64,000 nucleotides of DNA. Origin: Pseudomonas spelaei (GTDB taxonomy: Bacteria; Pseudomonadota; Gammaproteobacteria; Pseudomonadales; Pseudomonadaceae). The stretch covers positions 1 to 64,000 of the forward strand of contig NZ_WNNK01000026.1 of the NCBI RefSeq assembly GCF_009724245.1. The letters run 5' to 3'. The position numbers and the translations under genes are program-made. Shown here one piece after another: positions 8,305 to 17,619 of this stretch. Numbering within the stretch: position 1 is the first letter of the stretch; each line of letters opens with the position of its first letter. The notes under the pieces were generated by a model. The model was not told where the DNA came from, did no database searches, and saw only the letters and a program-made list of their open reading frames with translations.

Positions 8305-9168
8305 TCAAATCACCGGATCCCAGCGTTGCGACCAGTCACTCTCTGCCTTGACCACGCCTCGCAGTAGTTCGAGGGCCTGTTGCAACACTGCCGAATCCCG
8401 TTCCCGGGAATACACCAGGTAGGTGGGGAAGCTGAACTCCGGCGCCTTGGGCACCCGCTCCATCACGCCGTTGTCGAGATAGTGTTGTACCACCCGCGTG
8501 CGGAAATACCCGGCGCCGCCGTTTTCCAGGATGTACTGCAAGGCCACCGGCCCGAGGTTGAAACTCAGGGCGGCGCGGGCCTTGTCCGGCAGGGCGGCGT
8601 CGTGTTGCTGGCGAAAGCCCGGGCCCCAGTCGATGTAGACGTAGGGTTGTGGCTTGGCCACCAGGCGGACCTGGATCAGTTTTTCTTCCAGCACCTGTTC
8701 CACCTGTAGCCCCGGCCAGTACTGCGGCTGGAACACCAGTGCGGCGTCCAGCACCCCGAGTTCCAGCTGGCGCAACAGGTATTCGCCTTCGCGGATTTCG
8801 GTGCGCAGGGCGTGGCCGGGAATGTGTTCGCGCAGGGCCTGGGCCCAGCCAAGCATCAGCGGGCTGCACAGACTGACTTCGCCGCCGATGTGCAGCACGT
8901 TGCGATAGCCGTCGGGCAGTGGCAGGTCGCGCCGGGCGGCTTCCCAGGTTTGTACCAGCTGGTTGGCGTAGACCACGAAGGCCTCGCCGTCCGGTGTCAG
9001 GCGGGCACCGGCACGGTTACGTACGAACAGGGTACTGCCCAATTGGCCTTCCAGGTTTTTCACCCGGGCGGTAATGGCGGTCTGAGTGACGTGCAATTTC
9101 TCGGCGGCGGCGGCCAGGCTGCCGCAGCGGGTGATTTCGAGGAAGGTGCGTGCCAGTTCGATGTCCAT
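8305..9168 (-). CDS. LysR-family transcriptional regulator
   Basis: Protein of 287 residues with an N-terminal winged helix-turn-helix (MDIELARTFLEITRCGSLAA, then AEKLHVTQTAITARVKNLEG) and a LysR substrate-binding domain. It lies downstream of the amidase gene in the same direction, separated by a REPIN hairpin, and could belong to the amide-utilisation locus or be independent. No target site is evident. The effector is unknown. Confidence 0.88.
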   Translation of the reverse strand: MDIELARTFLEITRCGSLAAAAEKLHVTQTAITARVKNLEGQLGSTLFVRNRAGARLTPDGEAFVVYANQLVQTWEAARRDLPLPDGYRNVLHIGGEVSLCSPLMLGWAQALREHIPGHALRTEIREGEYLLRQLELGVLDAALVFQPQYWPGLQVEQVLEEKLIQVRLVAKPQPYVYIDWGPGFRQQHDAALPDKARAALSFNLGPVALQYILENGGAGYFRTRVVQHYLDNGVMERVPKAPEFSFPTYLVYSRERDSAVLQQALELLRGVVKAESDWSQRWDPVI

Positions 9169-9228
9169 GGGAGTCCCGGATTTGAAGGGGGGACATTGTA
9201 GAGCGATGCGCGATTGGAATGCGATCAG

Positions 9229-9300
9229 TGTGGGAGCTGGCTTGCCTGCGATGGCGGTGGAACATTCAAAATTGCCATCGCAGGCAAGCCAGCTCCCACA
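9229..9300. repeat. REPIN (paired REP) hairpin
   Basis: Arms 9229-9255 and 9274-9300 are 27 bases each and perfectly complementary, around an 18-base loop. They carry the same GTGGGAGCTGGCTTGCCTGC core as the element at 6330-6497. It lies between the amidase stop and the LysR start and may act as a transcript end or attenuator. Confidence 0.85.
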
Positions 9301-9312
9301 GGTGATTGCATT

Positions 9313-10716
9313 TCAGGTCGGGGTTTTCGGGGTTTGCAGGTGGTCGGTCGGAAAGGCCTTGGCATACACCTGGCACACCCGCAGTACCTGTTCATCGGCA
9401 AACCGCGCGCCCACCACATGCAACCCCACCGGCAGCCCATTCGCCGCCAGCCCGCACGGCACCGAAGCGGCCGGTTGCTGGGTCAGATTGAAGGGATAGC
9501 TGAACGGCGTCCATTCCATCCATTCCCCCAGCCCTGAACCTGGCGGCACGTTGTGCCCCGCTTCGAAGGCCGTGATCGGCATCATCGGCGACACCAGCAC
9601 ATCGTAATGTTCATGGAACGCCGCCATGCGCGCGACCAGAGCGGCCCGTGCTTGCAGTGCGGCGCTGTAATCGCTGAGGGTGAGCTGTTCGCCCAGTCGG
9701 GCAATGCGCAGCAGGCCGGGGTCAAGCAGCTCACGCTGGGCGCCGGCCAATGGCCTGGCCAACTGCGCTGCACCGGCAAACCATAAGGTATTGAACACCT
9801 CCAGCGGATCACTGAATCCCGGATCAATCTGTTCAACATGGGCACCCAATTGCCTTAACCCTTCGACCGCCTGGGCGACCACCCTGGCCACCTGTGGGTC
9901 CACCTTCACATACCCGAAGTTCGGGCTATAGGCGACACGCAGCCCCTTCAAATCCGCCCCGGCTTGCAACCACGGCGTGGTCCGTGGTGCGCCGATCAAG
10001 CCGTCCCGTGAGTCGGGCTGCGCGATGGTCTGCAACATCAGTACCGAGTCTTCCACGGTGCGGGTCATCGGCCCCAAATGCGACAAAATAGTCATGGAAC
10101 TGGCCGGCCACTGCGGCACATAACCGAAGGTCGGCTTGAGGCCGAACGTGCCGGTAAACGCGCAAGGGATCCGGATCGAGCCGCCCGCGTCGCTACCCTG
10201 GTGCAGCACACCCAGATTTAATGCCGCCGCCGCACCGGCGCCACCGGATGAGCCACCTGCCGTCATGCGGGTGTCCCAAGGGTTGCGGGTGATGCCGTAC
10301 AACGGGTTGTCGGTGACGCCTTTCCAGCCGAATTCCGGGGTAGTGGTCTTGCCCAGCAAGACCGCGCCGGCCTTGCGCATAAAGGCCGAGAAGGGTGCAT
10401 CCACCTCCCATGGACCGTCGGCCGAGGTGGTGCGCGAACCCTTGCGGGTGGGCATGCCGATTGTCGGCGTCAGGTCCTTGATCGACGAGGGTACGCCGTC
10501 CAGCGCGCCGCAAGGTTCACCCTTGAGCCAGCGCTGTTCCGAGGCCCGTGCAGCGTGTAGAGCGCCTTCGGGATCGACATGGCAGTAAGCGTTGACCGTC
10601 GGGTTATATCGCTCGATCCGCAGCAGCGTGTCTTCGGTGACTTCCACGGGTGACAGGGTCTTGTCGCGATAGTGAGCCAGCAGTTCAACCGCCGTCAGGT
10701 TGGCGATCTGCGTCAT
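9313..10716 (-). CDS. amidase signature family hydrolase
   Basis: 467 residues, amidase-signature family (GatA, fatty-acid amide hydrolase, allophanate hydrolase relatives). The Ser-Ser-Lys catalytic triad is visible: Lys in VPSSIKDLTPT, the cis-Ser in TAGGSSGGAGAA and the nucleophile Ser in GSDAGGSIRIP. It should hydrolyse a small amide. Its start overlaps the stop of the preceding M20 hydrolase by four bases (ATGA), so both are co-translated with the Liv-type importer upstream. Substrate unknown; the pairing with a carbamoylase-type enzyme suggests stepwise hydrolysis of a carbamoyl or ureido compound. Confidence 0.88.
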   Translation of the reverse strand: MTQIANLTAVELLAHYRDKTLSPVEVTEDTLLRIERYNPTVNAYCHVDPEGALHAARASEQRWLKGEPCGALDGVPSSIKDLTPTIGMPTRKGSRTTSADGPWEVDAPFSAFMRKAGAVLLGKTTTPEFGWKGVTDNPLYGITRNPWDTRMTAGGSSGGAGAAAALNLGVLHQGSDAGGSIRIPCAFTGTFGLKPTFGYVPQWPASSMTILSHLGPMTRTVEDSVLMLQTIAQPDSRDGLIGAPRTTPWLQAGADLKGLRVAYSPNFGYVKVDPQVARVVAQAVEGLRQLGAHVEQIDPGFSDPLEVFNTLWFAGAAQLARPLAGAQRELLDPGLLRIARLGEQLTLSDYSAALQARAALVARMAAFHEHYDVLVSPMMPITAFEAGHNVPPGSGLGEWMEWTPFSYPFNLTQQPAASVPCGLAANGLPVGLHVVGARFADEQVLRVCQVYAKAFPTDHLQTPKTPT

Positions 10717-11981
10717 AGGGCACCTCCTTGCGCCGCATTGACCATGGCCCGCAGCAATACCGCACAGCCCGCCGCCAGATCATCCGGCGCGGCGTTTTCG
10801 ATTTCGTTGTGGCTGATGCCGCCTTCGCAGGGCACGAAGATCATGCCTGCCGGCCCCAGCTCGGCGACAAAAATCGCGTCATGCCCGGCGCCACTGACGA
10901 TGTCCATATGGCTCAGGCCCAGGGCATTGGCACCATCGCGTACGGCGTTGACGCAGGCAGGGTTGAAGTCCAGCGGCGGGAAGTCGGCCGTGGGGGTCAG
11001 TTCAAAGGTCAGGCCGTGTTGCCTGGCAGTGGCCTCGATCACCTGGCGCACCTCGTCGACCATGGCTTGCAGCTTGTCGGCATGCAGGTGCCGCAGGTCG
11101 ATGGTCATGTGTACCTGGCCAGGAATCACATTGCGCGAGCCAGGATGCAAACTCAGGCAACCAACGGTACCGCAGGCGTGGGGCTGTTGCTCATGGGCGA
11201 TACGATTCACCGCGCTGACCACTTGCGCGGCACCCACCAGGGCGTCCTTGCGCAGGCGCATGGGCGTGGGGCCGGCGTGGGCTTCGACGCCGGTGAGGGT
11301 CAGGTCGAACCACTTCTGGCCCAGGCAACCCATGACCACACCGATGGTGGTGGCCTGATCCTCCAGCACCGGGCCCTGTTCGATATGCGCCTCAAAATAT
11401 GCGCCCACCGGATGGCCGAGCACAGCGCGGGAACCGGCGTAGCCGATGCGTTGCAATTCGGCGCCCACCGACAGGCCTTGCTCGTCCTGTTTATCGAGGG
11501 TGTCCTGCAGGTCGAACTTACCGGCGAACACCCCGGACCCCATCATGCACGGTGGGAAGCGCGAACCTTCTTCGTTGGTCCACACCACCACCTCAATCGG
11601 CGCCTGGGTCTGGATATTCAAATCGTTAAGGGTGCGGATCACCTCCAGGCCGGCCATCACCCCATAGCAACCATCGAACTTGCCGCCCGTGGGTTGGGTG
11701 TCGATATGGCTGCCGGTCATCACCGGCGGCAGGTTTGGATCAAGTCCGGGACGGCGGGCAAAGATATTACCGATGGCGTCGACGCTGACGCTGCAACCTG
11801 CGGCTTCGCACCACTGTACAAACAGGTCGCGGGCCTGGCGGTCCAGGTCGGTGAGGGCCAGGCGGCACACGCCGCCCTTGGGTGTGGCGCCGAGGCGGGC
11901 GAGGTCCATCAGCGACTGCCACAGGCGTTCGCGGTTGATCAGCGGGGCGTTACTGGTGAGCGGTTGCGACACACTATTCAT
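10713..11981 (-). CDS. Zn-dependent M20 amidohydrolase (N-carbamoyl-L-amino-acid hydrolase / allantoate amidohydrolase type)
   Basis: About 422 residues. M20-family motifs include TGSHIDTQPTGGKFDGCYGV (metal ligands His and Asp), WTNEEGSRF (Glu pair), FEAHIEQGPVLE and SGAGHDAIFVA. This subgroup (HyuC, AllC, beta-ureidopropionase) cleaves N-carbamoyl groups. Start: ATG 11981 has GGAG seven bases upstream; the open frame extends to a GTG at 12002 overlapping the upstream ATPase gene, which is less likely. It follows the importer ATPase by 13 bases in the same operon. Confidence 0.87.
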   Translation of the reverse strand: MNSVSQPLTSNAPLINRERLWQSLMDLARLGATPKGGVCRLALTDLDRQARDLFVQWCEAAGCSVSVDAIGNIFARRPGLDPNLPPVMTGSHIDTQPTGGKFDGCYGVMAGLEVIRTLNDLNIQTQAPIEVVVWTNEEGSRFPPCMMGSGVFAGKFDLQDTLDKQDEQGLSVGAELQRIGYAGSRAVLGHPVGAYFEAHIEQGPVLEDQATTIGVVMGCLGQKWFDLTLTGVEAHAGPTPMRLRKDALVGAAQVVSAVNRIAHEQQPHACGTVGCLSLHPGSRNVIPGQVHMTIDLRHLHADKLQAMVDEVRQVIEATARQHGLTFELTPTADFPPLDFNPACVNAVRDGANALGLSHMDIVSGAGHDAIFVAELGPAGMIFVPCEGGISHNEIENAAPDDLAAGCAVLLRAMVNAAQGGAL

Positions 11982-11994
11982 CAACAGTCTCCGG

Positions 11995-12689
11995 TCAGGC
12001 ACTCAGGGCCAAATAGCGGTTCTTGATCGTCGGGTCGGCGCGAAAGGCGGCGGCGCTGCCTTCGTACACCACGCGGCCTTGTTCGAGGACGTAATGACGG
12101 TCGGCGAGCTTGTCGCAGACCATCAGGTTCTGTTCCACCAGCAACACGGGAAGGCCGTCGTCCTTGACCTTGCGCAGGATCTTCACCAGTTCGTCGACGA
12201 TCACCGGGGCCAGGCCTTCGGTGGGTTCATCGAGGATCAGCAGCTTGGGATCGTTGAGCAGGGCACGGGCGATGGCGAGCATCTGTTGTTCGCCGCCGGA
12301 CAGCGCGTGGCCAGCGTTTTTGCGGCGTTCCTTGAGGCGCGGGAACATGCCGTAGACATCCTCCATCTGCCAGCGGCTGGTTTTGCGCACCGCGATGCGC
12401 AGGTTTTCCTCGACGGTCAGCAGGCGGAAAATCCCACGGTTTTCCGGCACCAGCGCCAGGCCCTGGCGAGCGATCTCGAAGATTTTCTGACCCACCAACG
12501 GCTGGCCATTGAAGTGAATCTGGCCCTGGCGTGGGCAGATAATCCCCAGGATGCTGCGCAGGGTGGTGGTCTTGCCGGCACCGTTGCGCCCCAGCAGGGT
12601 CACCAGCTCACCGGGGTTGACGGTCAGGGACACGCCTTCAAGGACGTGGCTCTTGTCGTAGTAGGAGTGGATATTGTCGACGGTCAGCA

Positions 12690-12690
<1 letters not shown>
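11995..12690 (-). CDS. branched-chain-type ABC transporter ATPase (LivF-like)
   Basis: 231 residues, the usual LivF length. Walker A GRNGAGKTTTLRS, signature LSGGEQQMLAIARALL, Walker B LLILDEPTEGLAP, switch His in VLLVEQNL. Its ATG overlaps the LivG-like stop by one base. It is one of two ATPases of a HAAT-type importer whose permeases and receptor are encoded immediately upstream. Acts at the cytoplasmic face of the inner membrane. Confidence 0.92.
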
Positions 12691-13435
<745 letters not shown>

Positions 13436-13439
<4 letters not shown>

Positions 13440-14446
13440 AGCAGCGTCTCCTTGCTCACGACACGGGCCTTGCGGCTGCCGCGCAGGCGTTCGAACAGCG
13501 CCGACAATCCGCCCCATAACCCGCCGCGCATAAAGATCACTACCATGATCAGGATCACCCCCAGCAGCATCAGCCAGCGCGGCCACAGGTCGGAGAGAAA
13601 GTCCCCCAACAGCACGATGGAACCGGCCCCCAGCAACGAGCCGAACAGCGAGCCGGTGCCGCCGACGATGGTCATGATCAGAATGTTTTCGGACATCGCC
13701 AGGTCGATATTCGACAACGGTACAAAGTGCAGCAGCATGGCGTACAGCGCACCGGCAATCCCGGTGACCGCGCCGGACAGCACGAACACCAGAATCTTGA
13801 AGTGGCGGGTGTCGTAGCCGATGGCGCAGGCGCGGGTTTCGTTTTCGCGGATCGCCATCAGCGTGCTGCCGAACGGCGAGGCAATCACCCGGCGGGCGCC
13901 GATGAAGATCAGCAGGAACAGCACCGCGACGAAGCCATAGAAGGCTCGGGCATCGGTCAGGGACAGCAGCACGCTGTCACCGATGCGGATCTCGGGGCGC
14001 GGCACGCTGAGCAGGCCATTGTCGCCGCCGGTCCAGTCGCTCAGGGTGTAGGCCACGAAGTAAGCCATCTGACTGAAGGCCAGGGTCAGCATCACGAAGT
14101 AGATGCCGGTGCGCCGGATCGCCAGGGCGCCGACTAAAAAGGCCAGGAAACCACCGGCGACCGCAGCGCCCAACAGCGCACTGAACAGGCCCAGTTGCAG
14201 GTGGATCATCAGCAGCGCCGCGCAATACGCACCGGCGCCGAAGAAGATGCCTTGGCCGAAGGACAACAGCCCGGTGTAACCCAGCAGCAGGTTGCAGGCG
14301 AGGGCGGCCATGGCGAAGATCAGGATCTCGGTGGCCAGGGTTGCCGAGGGCAGGATCAGCGGCAAGCCGACCAGCACTGCGAGCACTAACAGCAGCATGT
14401 AGCGCGACTGGGTCTTGGCGAACGGCAGGGGATTTTTCTCGCTCAT
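13436..14446 (-). CDS. branched-chain-type ABC transporter permease (LivM-like)
   Basis: 336 residues with about ten membrane segments. The family motifs GYTGLLSFGQGIFFGAGAY and the EAA-like loop (SPFGSTLMAIRENETRACAI) are present, with TIVGGTGSLFGSLLGAG near the C-terminus. It lies one base after the LivH-like stop and overlaps the LivG-like start by four bases. Partner of the LivH-like permease. Confidence 0.92.
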
Positions 14447-14447
14447 G

Positions 14448-15308
14448 TCAGGCTCTCCCGAACAGGCCGTAAGGGCGTACCAGAATCACCACGGCCATCG
14501 CGCCGTAGATCATCAGGCTCGCACCCTGGGGCCAGAGTGTGGTCATCAGGCTTTGCACCACGCCCACCAACAGGCCGCCGACGAGGGCGCCGCTGAACGA
14601 GCCCATGCCGCCGATCACTACCACCACGAAGGCGACGCCGAGAATTTCCGGGCCGACAAAGGGCTGGGCCCCGCGTAATGGCGCGAACAGCACACCGGCG
14701 ACGCCGGCCAGGGCGACCCCGAGGGCGAAGGTCATGGAAAACAGGCGAAAGATATTGGTGCCCAGCAGCGACACGGTTTCGGTGCTTTCACTGCCGGCCC
14801 GCACCAGGGCGCCGAAGCGTGTGCGCTCCAGCAGCAGCCACAGGCCCAGGCCCACCAGGCCGGAGAAGACGATCAGGAACAGGCGATAGTAGGGGTAGAC
14901 GAAATCGCCGATCACCAATACCCCGCGCAACAGTTCCGGCACGGCAACACTTTTGCCGACTGGGCCCCAGATCATCACGCTGGCTTCCTGGATGATCAGC
15001 GCAATCCCCAGGGTCACCAGAATCTGGAACATGTGTGGCAAGTGGTAGATCCGCTGGATCAATAATCGCTCGATGGCCCAGGCCAGTGCGGCCACCACCA
15101 GTGGCGCGATCAGCAGTGCCAGCCAGAAGCTGCCGGTGAGGCTGACGGCGGTGTAGCAGATGTAGGCGCCCAACAGGAAAAACGCACCGTGGGCGAAGTT
15201 GACGAAGTTCAGCAGGCCGAAAATGATCGTCAGCCCGACCGCGATCAGGAAGTAGATCATCCCAAGGCCCAGGCCGTTGAGAATTTGGAACAGGTAAAGA
15301 TTGAGCAT
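14448..15308 (-). CDS. branched-chain-type ABC transporter permease (LivH-like)
   Basis: 286 residues, multi-spanning. Family motifs include GLGLGMIYFLIAVGLTIIFG and NFAHGAFFLLGAY near the N-terminus, and VVIGGMGSFSGALVGGLLVG near the C-terminus. It is the second gene of the operon after the binding protein, 67 bases downstream of it. Confidence 0.92.
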   Translation of the reverse strand: MLNLYLFQILNGLGLGMIYFLIAVGLTIIFGLLNFVNFAHGAFFLLGAYICYTAVSLTGSFWLALLIAPLVVAALAWAIERLLIQRIYHLPHMFQILVTLGIALIIQEASVMIWGPVGKSVAVPELLRGVLVIGDFVYPYYRLFLIVFSGLVGLGLWLLLERTRFGALVRAGSESTETVSLLGTNIFRLFSMTFALGVALAGVAGVLFAPLRGAQPFVGPEILGVAFVVVVIGGMGSFSGALVGGLLVGVVQSLMTTLWPQGASLMIYGAMAVVILVRPYGLFGRA

Positions 15309-15375
15309 GCAGGAGCCCTCGAACAGGAGGCCGCTGGCGCGACCCTGCCGTGTGTAACCGATAGTTTTTAGCGGA

Positions 15376-16578
15376 TCAGCCGAGCACGCAGCCCGTGGCT
15401 TCCACCGGCGGGAATGACTGGCCGGCGCTAAGCACCTTGGCCAGGTCGTCCTTGTCAGCTATGTCGCCGGCCGCCTTGCCTACCAGCAGGTAGTAATCCT
15501 TGATCACCTGGTGGTCGCCGGCGCGGATCGACTCCTTGCCGGTCGGCCCTTCGTAACTCAAACCCTGCATGGCCTTGGCCACGGTGGGGCCATCGAAGCT
15601 GGCGGTGCTGAGGATGGTGTCGAGCATGACCTTGGTGCTGATGTAGTCGGCCGCCAGTGGGTAGGTGGGGTTGATGCCGTATTTGGCCTGGGTCAGCTTC
15701 ACCAGCTCGCGGTTGAGTGGTGTGTCGACCTGATGCCAGTACTGCGCGCCGAGGTACACGCCTTCCAGCACATCGCTGCCCAACTCCTGGAACTGGTCGA
15801 GACCGGCAGACCACACCAGCAGCACCTTCATGCGCTCCTTGATGCCGAAGTTCACCGCCTGGCGCAGGGTGTTGGACGACTGGCTACCGAAGTTGAGCAG
15901 CACCAATACGTCGGGTTTGGCGGCGATGGCGTTGGTCAGGTAACCGGAGAACTCCTGCTCCTGCAATGAGTGGTAGCTGTTGCCGATATGCTCCAGGCCG
16001 TTCTCTTTGAGCACGGTCCTGGCACCTTCCAGCAATGCTTCGCCGAATACGTATTGCGGGGTGATGGTGTACCAGCGCTTGGCGTCCGGCAGCAGTTTGA
16101 TCAGCGGGATGAGGGTTTCGCGGATCGCGCCGTAGGTGGGTACCGACCAACGGAAGGTCGCGCTGTTGCAGTCCTTGCCGGTGACTTCGTCGGCGCCTAC
16201 CGGGGTCATGAACACGCCGCCGACCTTGGCCACTTCCTTGGCCACGGCCAGCGCCGAGGAGGACAGGGTGCAACCCTGGAAGAAGCGCGCGCCGTCCTGT
16301 TGAATCGCCTCCTGGACCTTGCGCACCGCCTTGCCGGCGTTGCCTTCGGTGTCGATCACCTTGTAATTCAGCGGTCGGCCCAACAGTTCGGGATGCTGTT
16401 GCACTGCCAGGCGCGAACCCATGTCGGCAAATTTGCCATAGCTGGCAAAGGCGCCGGACATGGACTTGAGGCCGTAAAAGGTAAAGGGCTCGGCGGCGAA
16501 TGCACCGCGCACGCTCAGCGGGAGGCTGAGAGCGGCTGCGGCGGTAAGGCTGGCTTTCAACAACGTACGACGCTGCAT
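15376..16578 (-). CDS. ABC transporter substrate-binding protein (Peripla_BP_6, Liv/urea type)
   Basis: 400 residues from ATG 16578, preceded by a GGGAG ribosome-binding site; the frame extends 15 codons upstream without a leader. The signal peptide MQRRTLLKASLTAAAALSLP carries a twin-arginine-like RRTLLK motif and ends near residue 31 (AFAAEP), so Tat export is possible. The mature part is a type-I periplasmic receptor (YGLKSMSGAFASYGK, FFQGCTLSSSALAVAKE, TPVGADEVTGKDC). It is the first gene of the operon with the two permeases, two ATPases, M20 hydrolase and amidase. The ligand is probably an amide or carbamoyl compound; this is inferred from context. Confidence 0.9.
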   Translation of the reverse strand: MQRRTLLKASLTAAAALSLPLSVRGAFAAEPFTFYGLKSMSGAFASYGKFADMGSRLAVQQHPELLGRPLNYKVIDTEGNAGKAVRKVQEAIQQDGARFFQGCTLSSSALAVAKEVAKVGGVFMTPVGADEVTGKDCNSATFRWSVPTYGAIRETLIPLIKLLPDAKRWYTITPQYVFGEALLEGARTVLKENGLEHIGNSYHSLQEQEFSGYLTNAIAAKPDVLVLLNFGSQSSNTLRQAVNFGIKERMKVLLVWSAGLDQFQELGSDVLEGVYLGAQYWHQVDTPLNRELVKLTQAKYGINPTYPLAADYISTKVMLDTILSTASFDGPTVAKAMQGLSYEGPTGKESIRAGDHQVIKDYYLLVGKAAGDIADKDDLAKVLSAGQSFPPVEATGCVLG

Positions 16579-16694
16579 GGGGTGACTCCCTGGTTTAATT
16601 ATTGGCAGGAGTGGCAATGGCAAAACGGCGCATCACGGCCTGTGGGCAGGCCTTTTATTGGGGTAACTCGGTATGGCACGTGGTACTCGGCCCA

Positions 16695-16789
16695 ATGTGG
16701 GAGCTGGCTTGTCGGGTTGGCGCACCGCTGCGATTGGGTCTACTTGATGTACCGAGGTGCCTGCATCGCAGGCAAGCCAGCTCCCACAT
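16695..16789. repeat. paired REP element
   Basis: Arms 16695-16711 and 16773-16789 (17 bases, perfectly complementary) carry the GTGGGAGCTGGCTTG core. The right arm also contains its own small palindrome GCCTGC-AT-CGCAGGC-like. It occupies the gap between the FadR-like regulator and the binding-protein gene and touches the regulator stop codon. It may separate the two transcription units. Confidence 0.75.
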
Positions 16790-17568
16790 CAGTGGCTGTG
16801 ATCGAACTCCAGCAGAAAATGCGGGCTGACCTGACCTTCCAGCGCGGTCATGTGGTGCTCGGCGTCGCACATGTGTTCATGCATCAAGCTGCGCACGGCC
16901 GTTTCATCCTCGGCGCGAAAGGCGATCAACAACTGCTTGTGGTAATCGAGGTTCGCCGCGTCGAACTGCTTGCGCTTGGGCTTATAGGCCTTCTTCAGCA
17001 CCACCAGGTCGCGCAGCAGGTCGTTGAGAAACTGCGCCATGAAACTCAGCAGCGGGTTGGGGCAGGCCTTGGCCAACAGGTTATGGAACTCAAGTTCTGC
17101 CAGACGCTGCTCACGCTGGCCGGCTTCGCTGTCTTCCGGGGCGCTGCAAAAGTCCACGTTGTCTTGCAGGGCGCGGTAGTCGTCTTCGCTCAAGCGGCCC
17201 AGCACCGACACGGCCAGCTCTACCTCAATGACCTTGCGCAGTTGGTACACCTGCTCGCCGTCCAGGTGCTGGAAGTGCAGGTAGTTACGCAAGGCGCGGC
17301 TGGCGGGTTCAGTCCCGGCCTGGTTCAGGTAGGCGCCACCGCTGGGGCCGGTGCGGGTGTTGACCAGTCCTTCGACCTCCAGCGCCTTGAGTGCTTCGCG
17401 GGCCGAGCCCTTGGAGCACTGGAAGCTTTCCATCAGCTCACGTTCGGTGGGCAAGCGGTCGCCGGGCTTCAAGGCATCGGTGACGATGGAGCGTTTGACC
17501 GACTCGACAATCACATCGGAAAGCTTCTGGCGTTTACGTCGCAGGGGGCGGCTGAGCATGTTTGTCAT
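16789..17568 (-). CDS. GntR-family regulator, FadR subfamily
   Basis: 259 residues. The N-terminal winged helix has LPTERELMESFQCSKGSAREA followed by LEVEGLVNTRTGPSGGAYLN, and the rest is an all-helical FCD effector domain with the histidine and aspartate metal-ligand pattern of the family. It is encoded directly upstream of, and in the same direction as, the amide-importer operon, and so is the probable local regulator. A second ATG lies three codons in. Confidence in the family is high and in the target moderate. Confidence 0.88.
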   Translation of the reverse strand: MTNMLSRPLRRKRQKLSDVIVESVKRSIVTDALKPGDRLPTERELMESFQCSKGSAREALKALEVEGLVNTRTGPSGGAYLNQAGTEPASRALRNYLHFQHLDGEQVYQLRKVIEVELAVSVLGRLSEDDYRALQDNVDFCSAPEDSEAGQREQRLAELEFHNLLAKACPNPLLSFMAQFLNDLLRDLVVLKKAYKPKRKQFDAANLDYHKQLLIAFRAEDETAVRSLMHEHMCDAEHHMTALEGQVSPHFLLEFDHSH

Positions 17569-17590
17569 TTATCGTATTAATGCGGATAAA
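17568..17590. promoter_or_regulatory. possible autoregulatory site of the FadR-like regulator
   Basis: TTTATC (17568-17573) and GATAAA (17585-17590) form an inverted pair spaced by 11 bases, lying at the start codon of the regulator gene in an AT-rich stretch. Such a position suits autoregulation. I did not find a second copy upstream of the binding-protein gene, which weakens the case. Confidence 0.25.
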
Positions 17591-17619
17591 TAGTACTTAA
17601 TAGAGATTGGTGGAGGGCG

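Noticed and set aside
7016..8422. 468-codon plus-strand frame over the LacI and SDR genes
   Set aside because: It overlaps two convergent genes with clear families; composition is that of a high-GC shadow.
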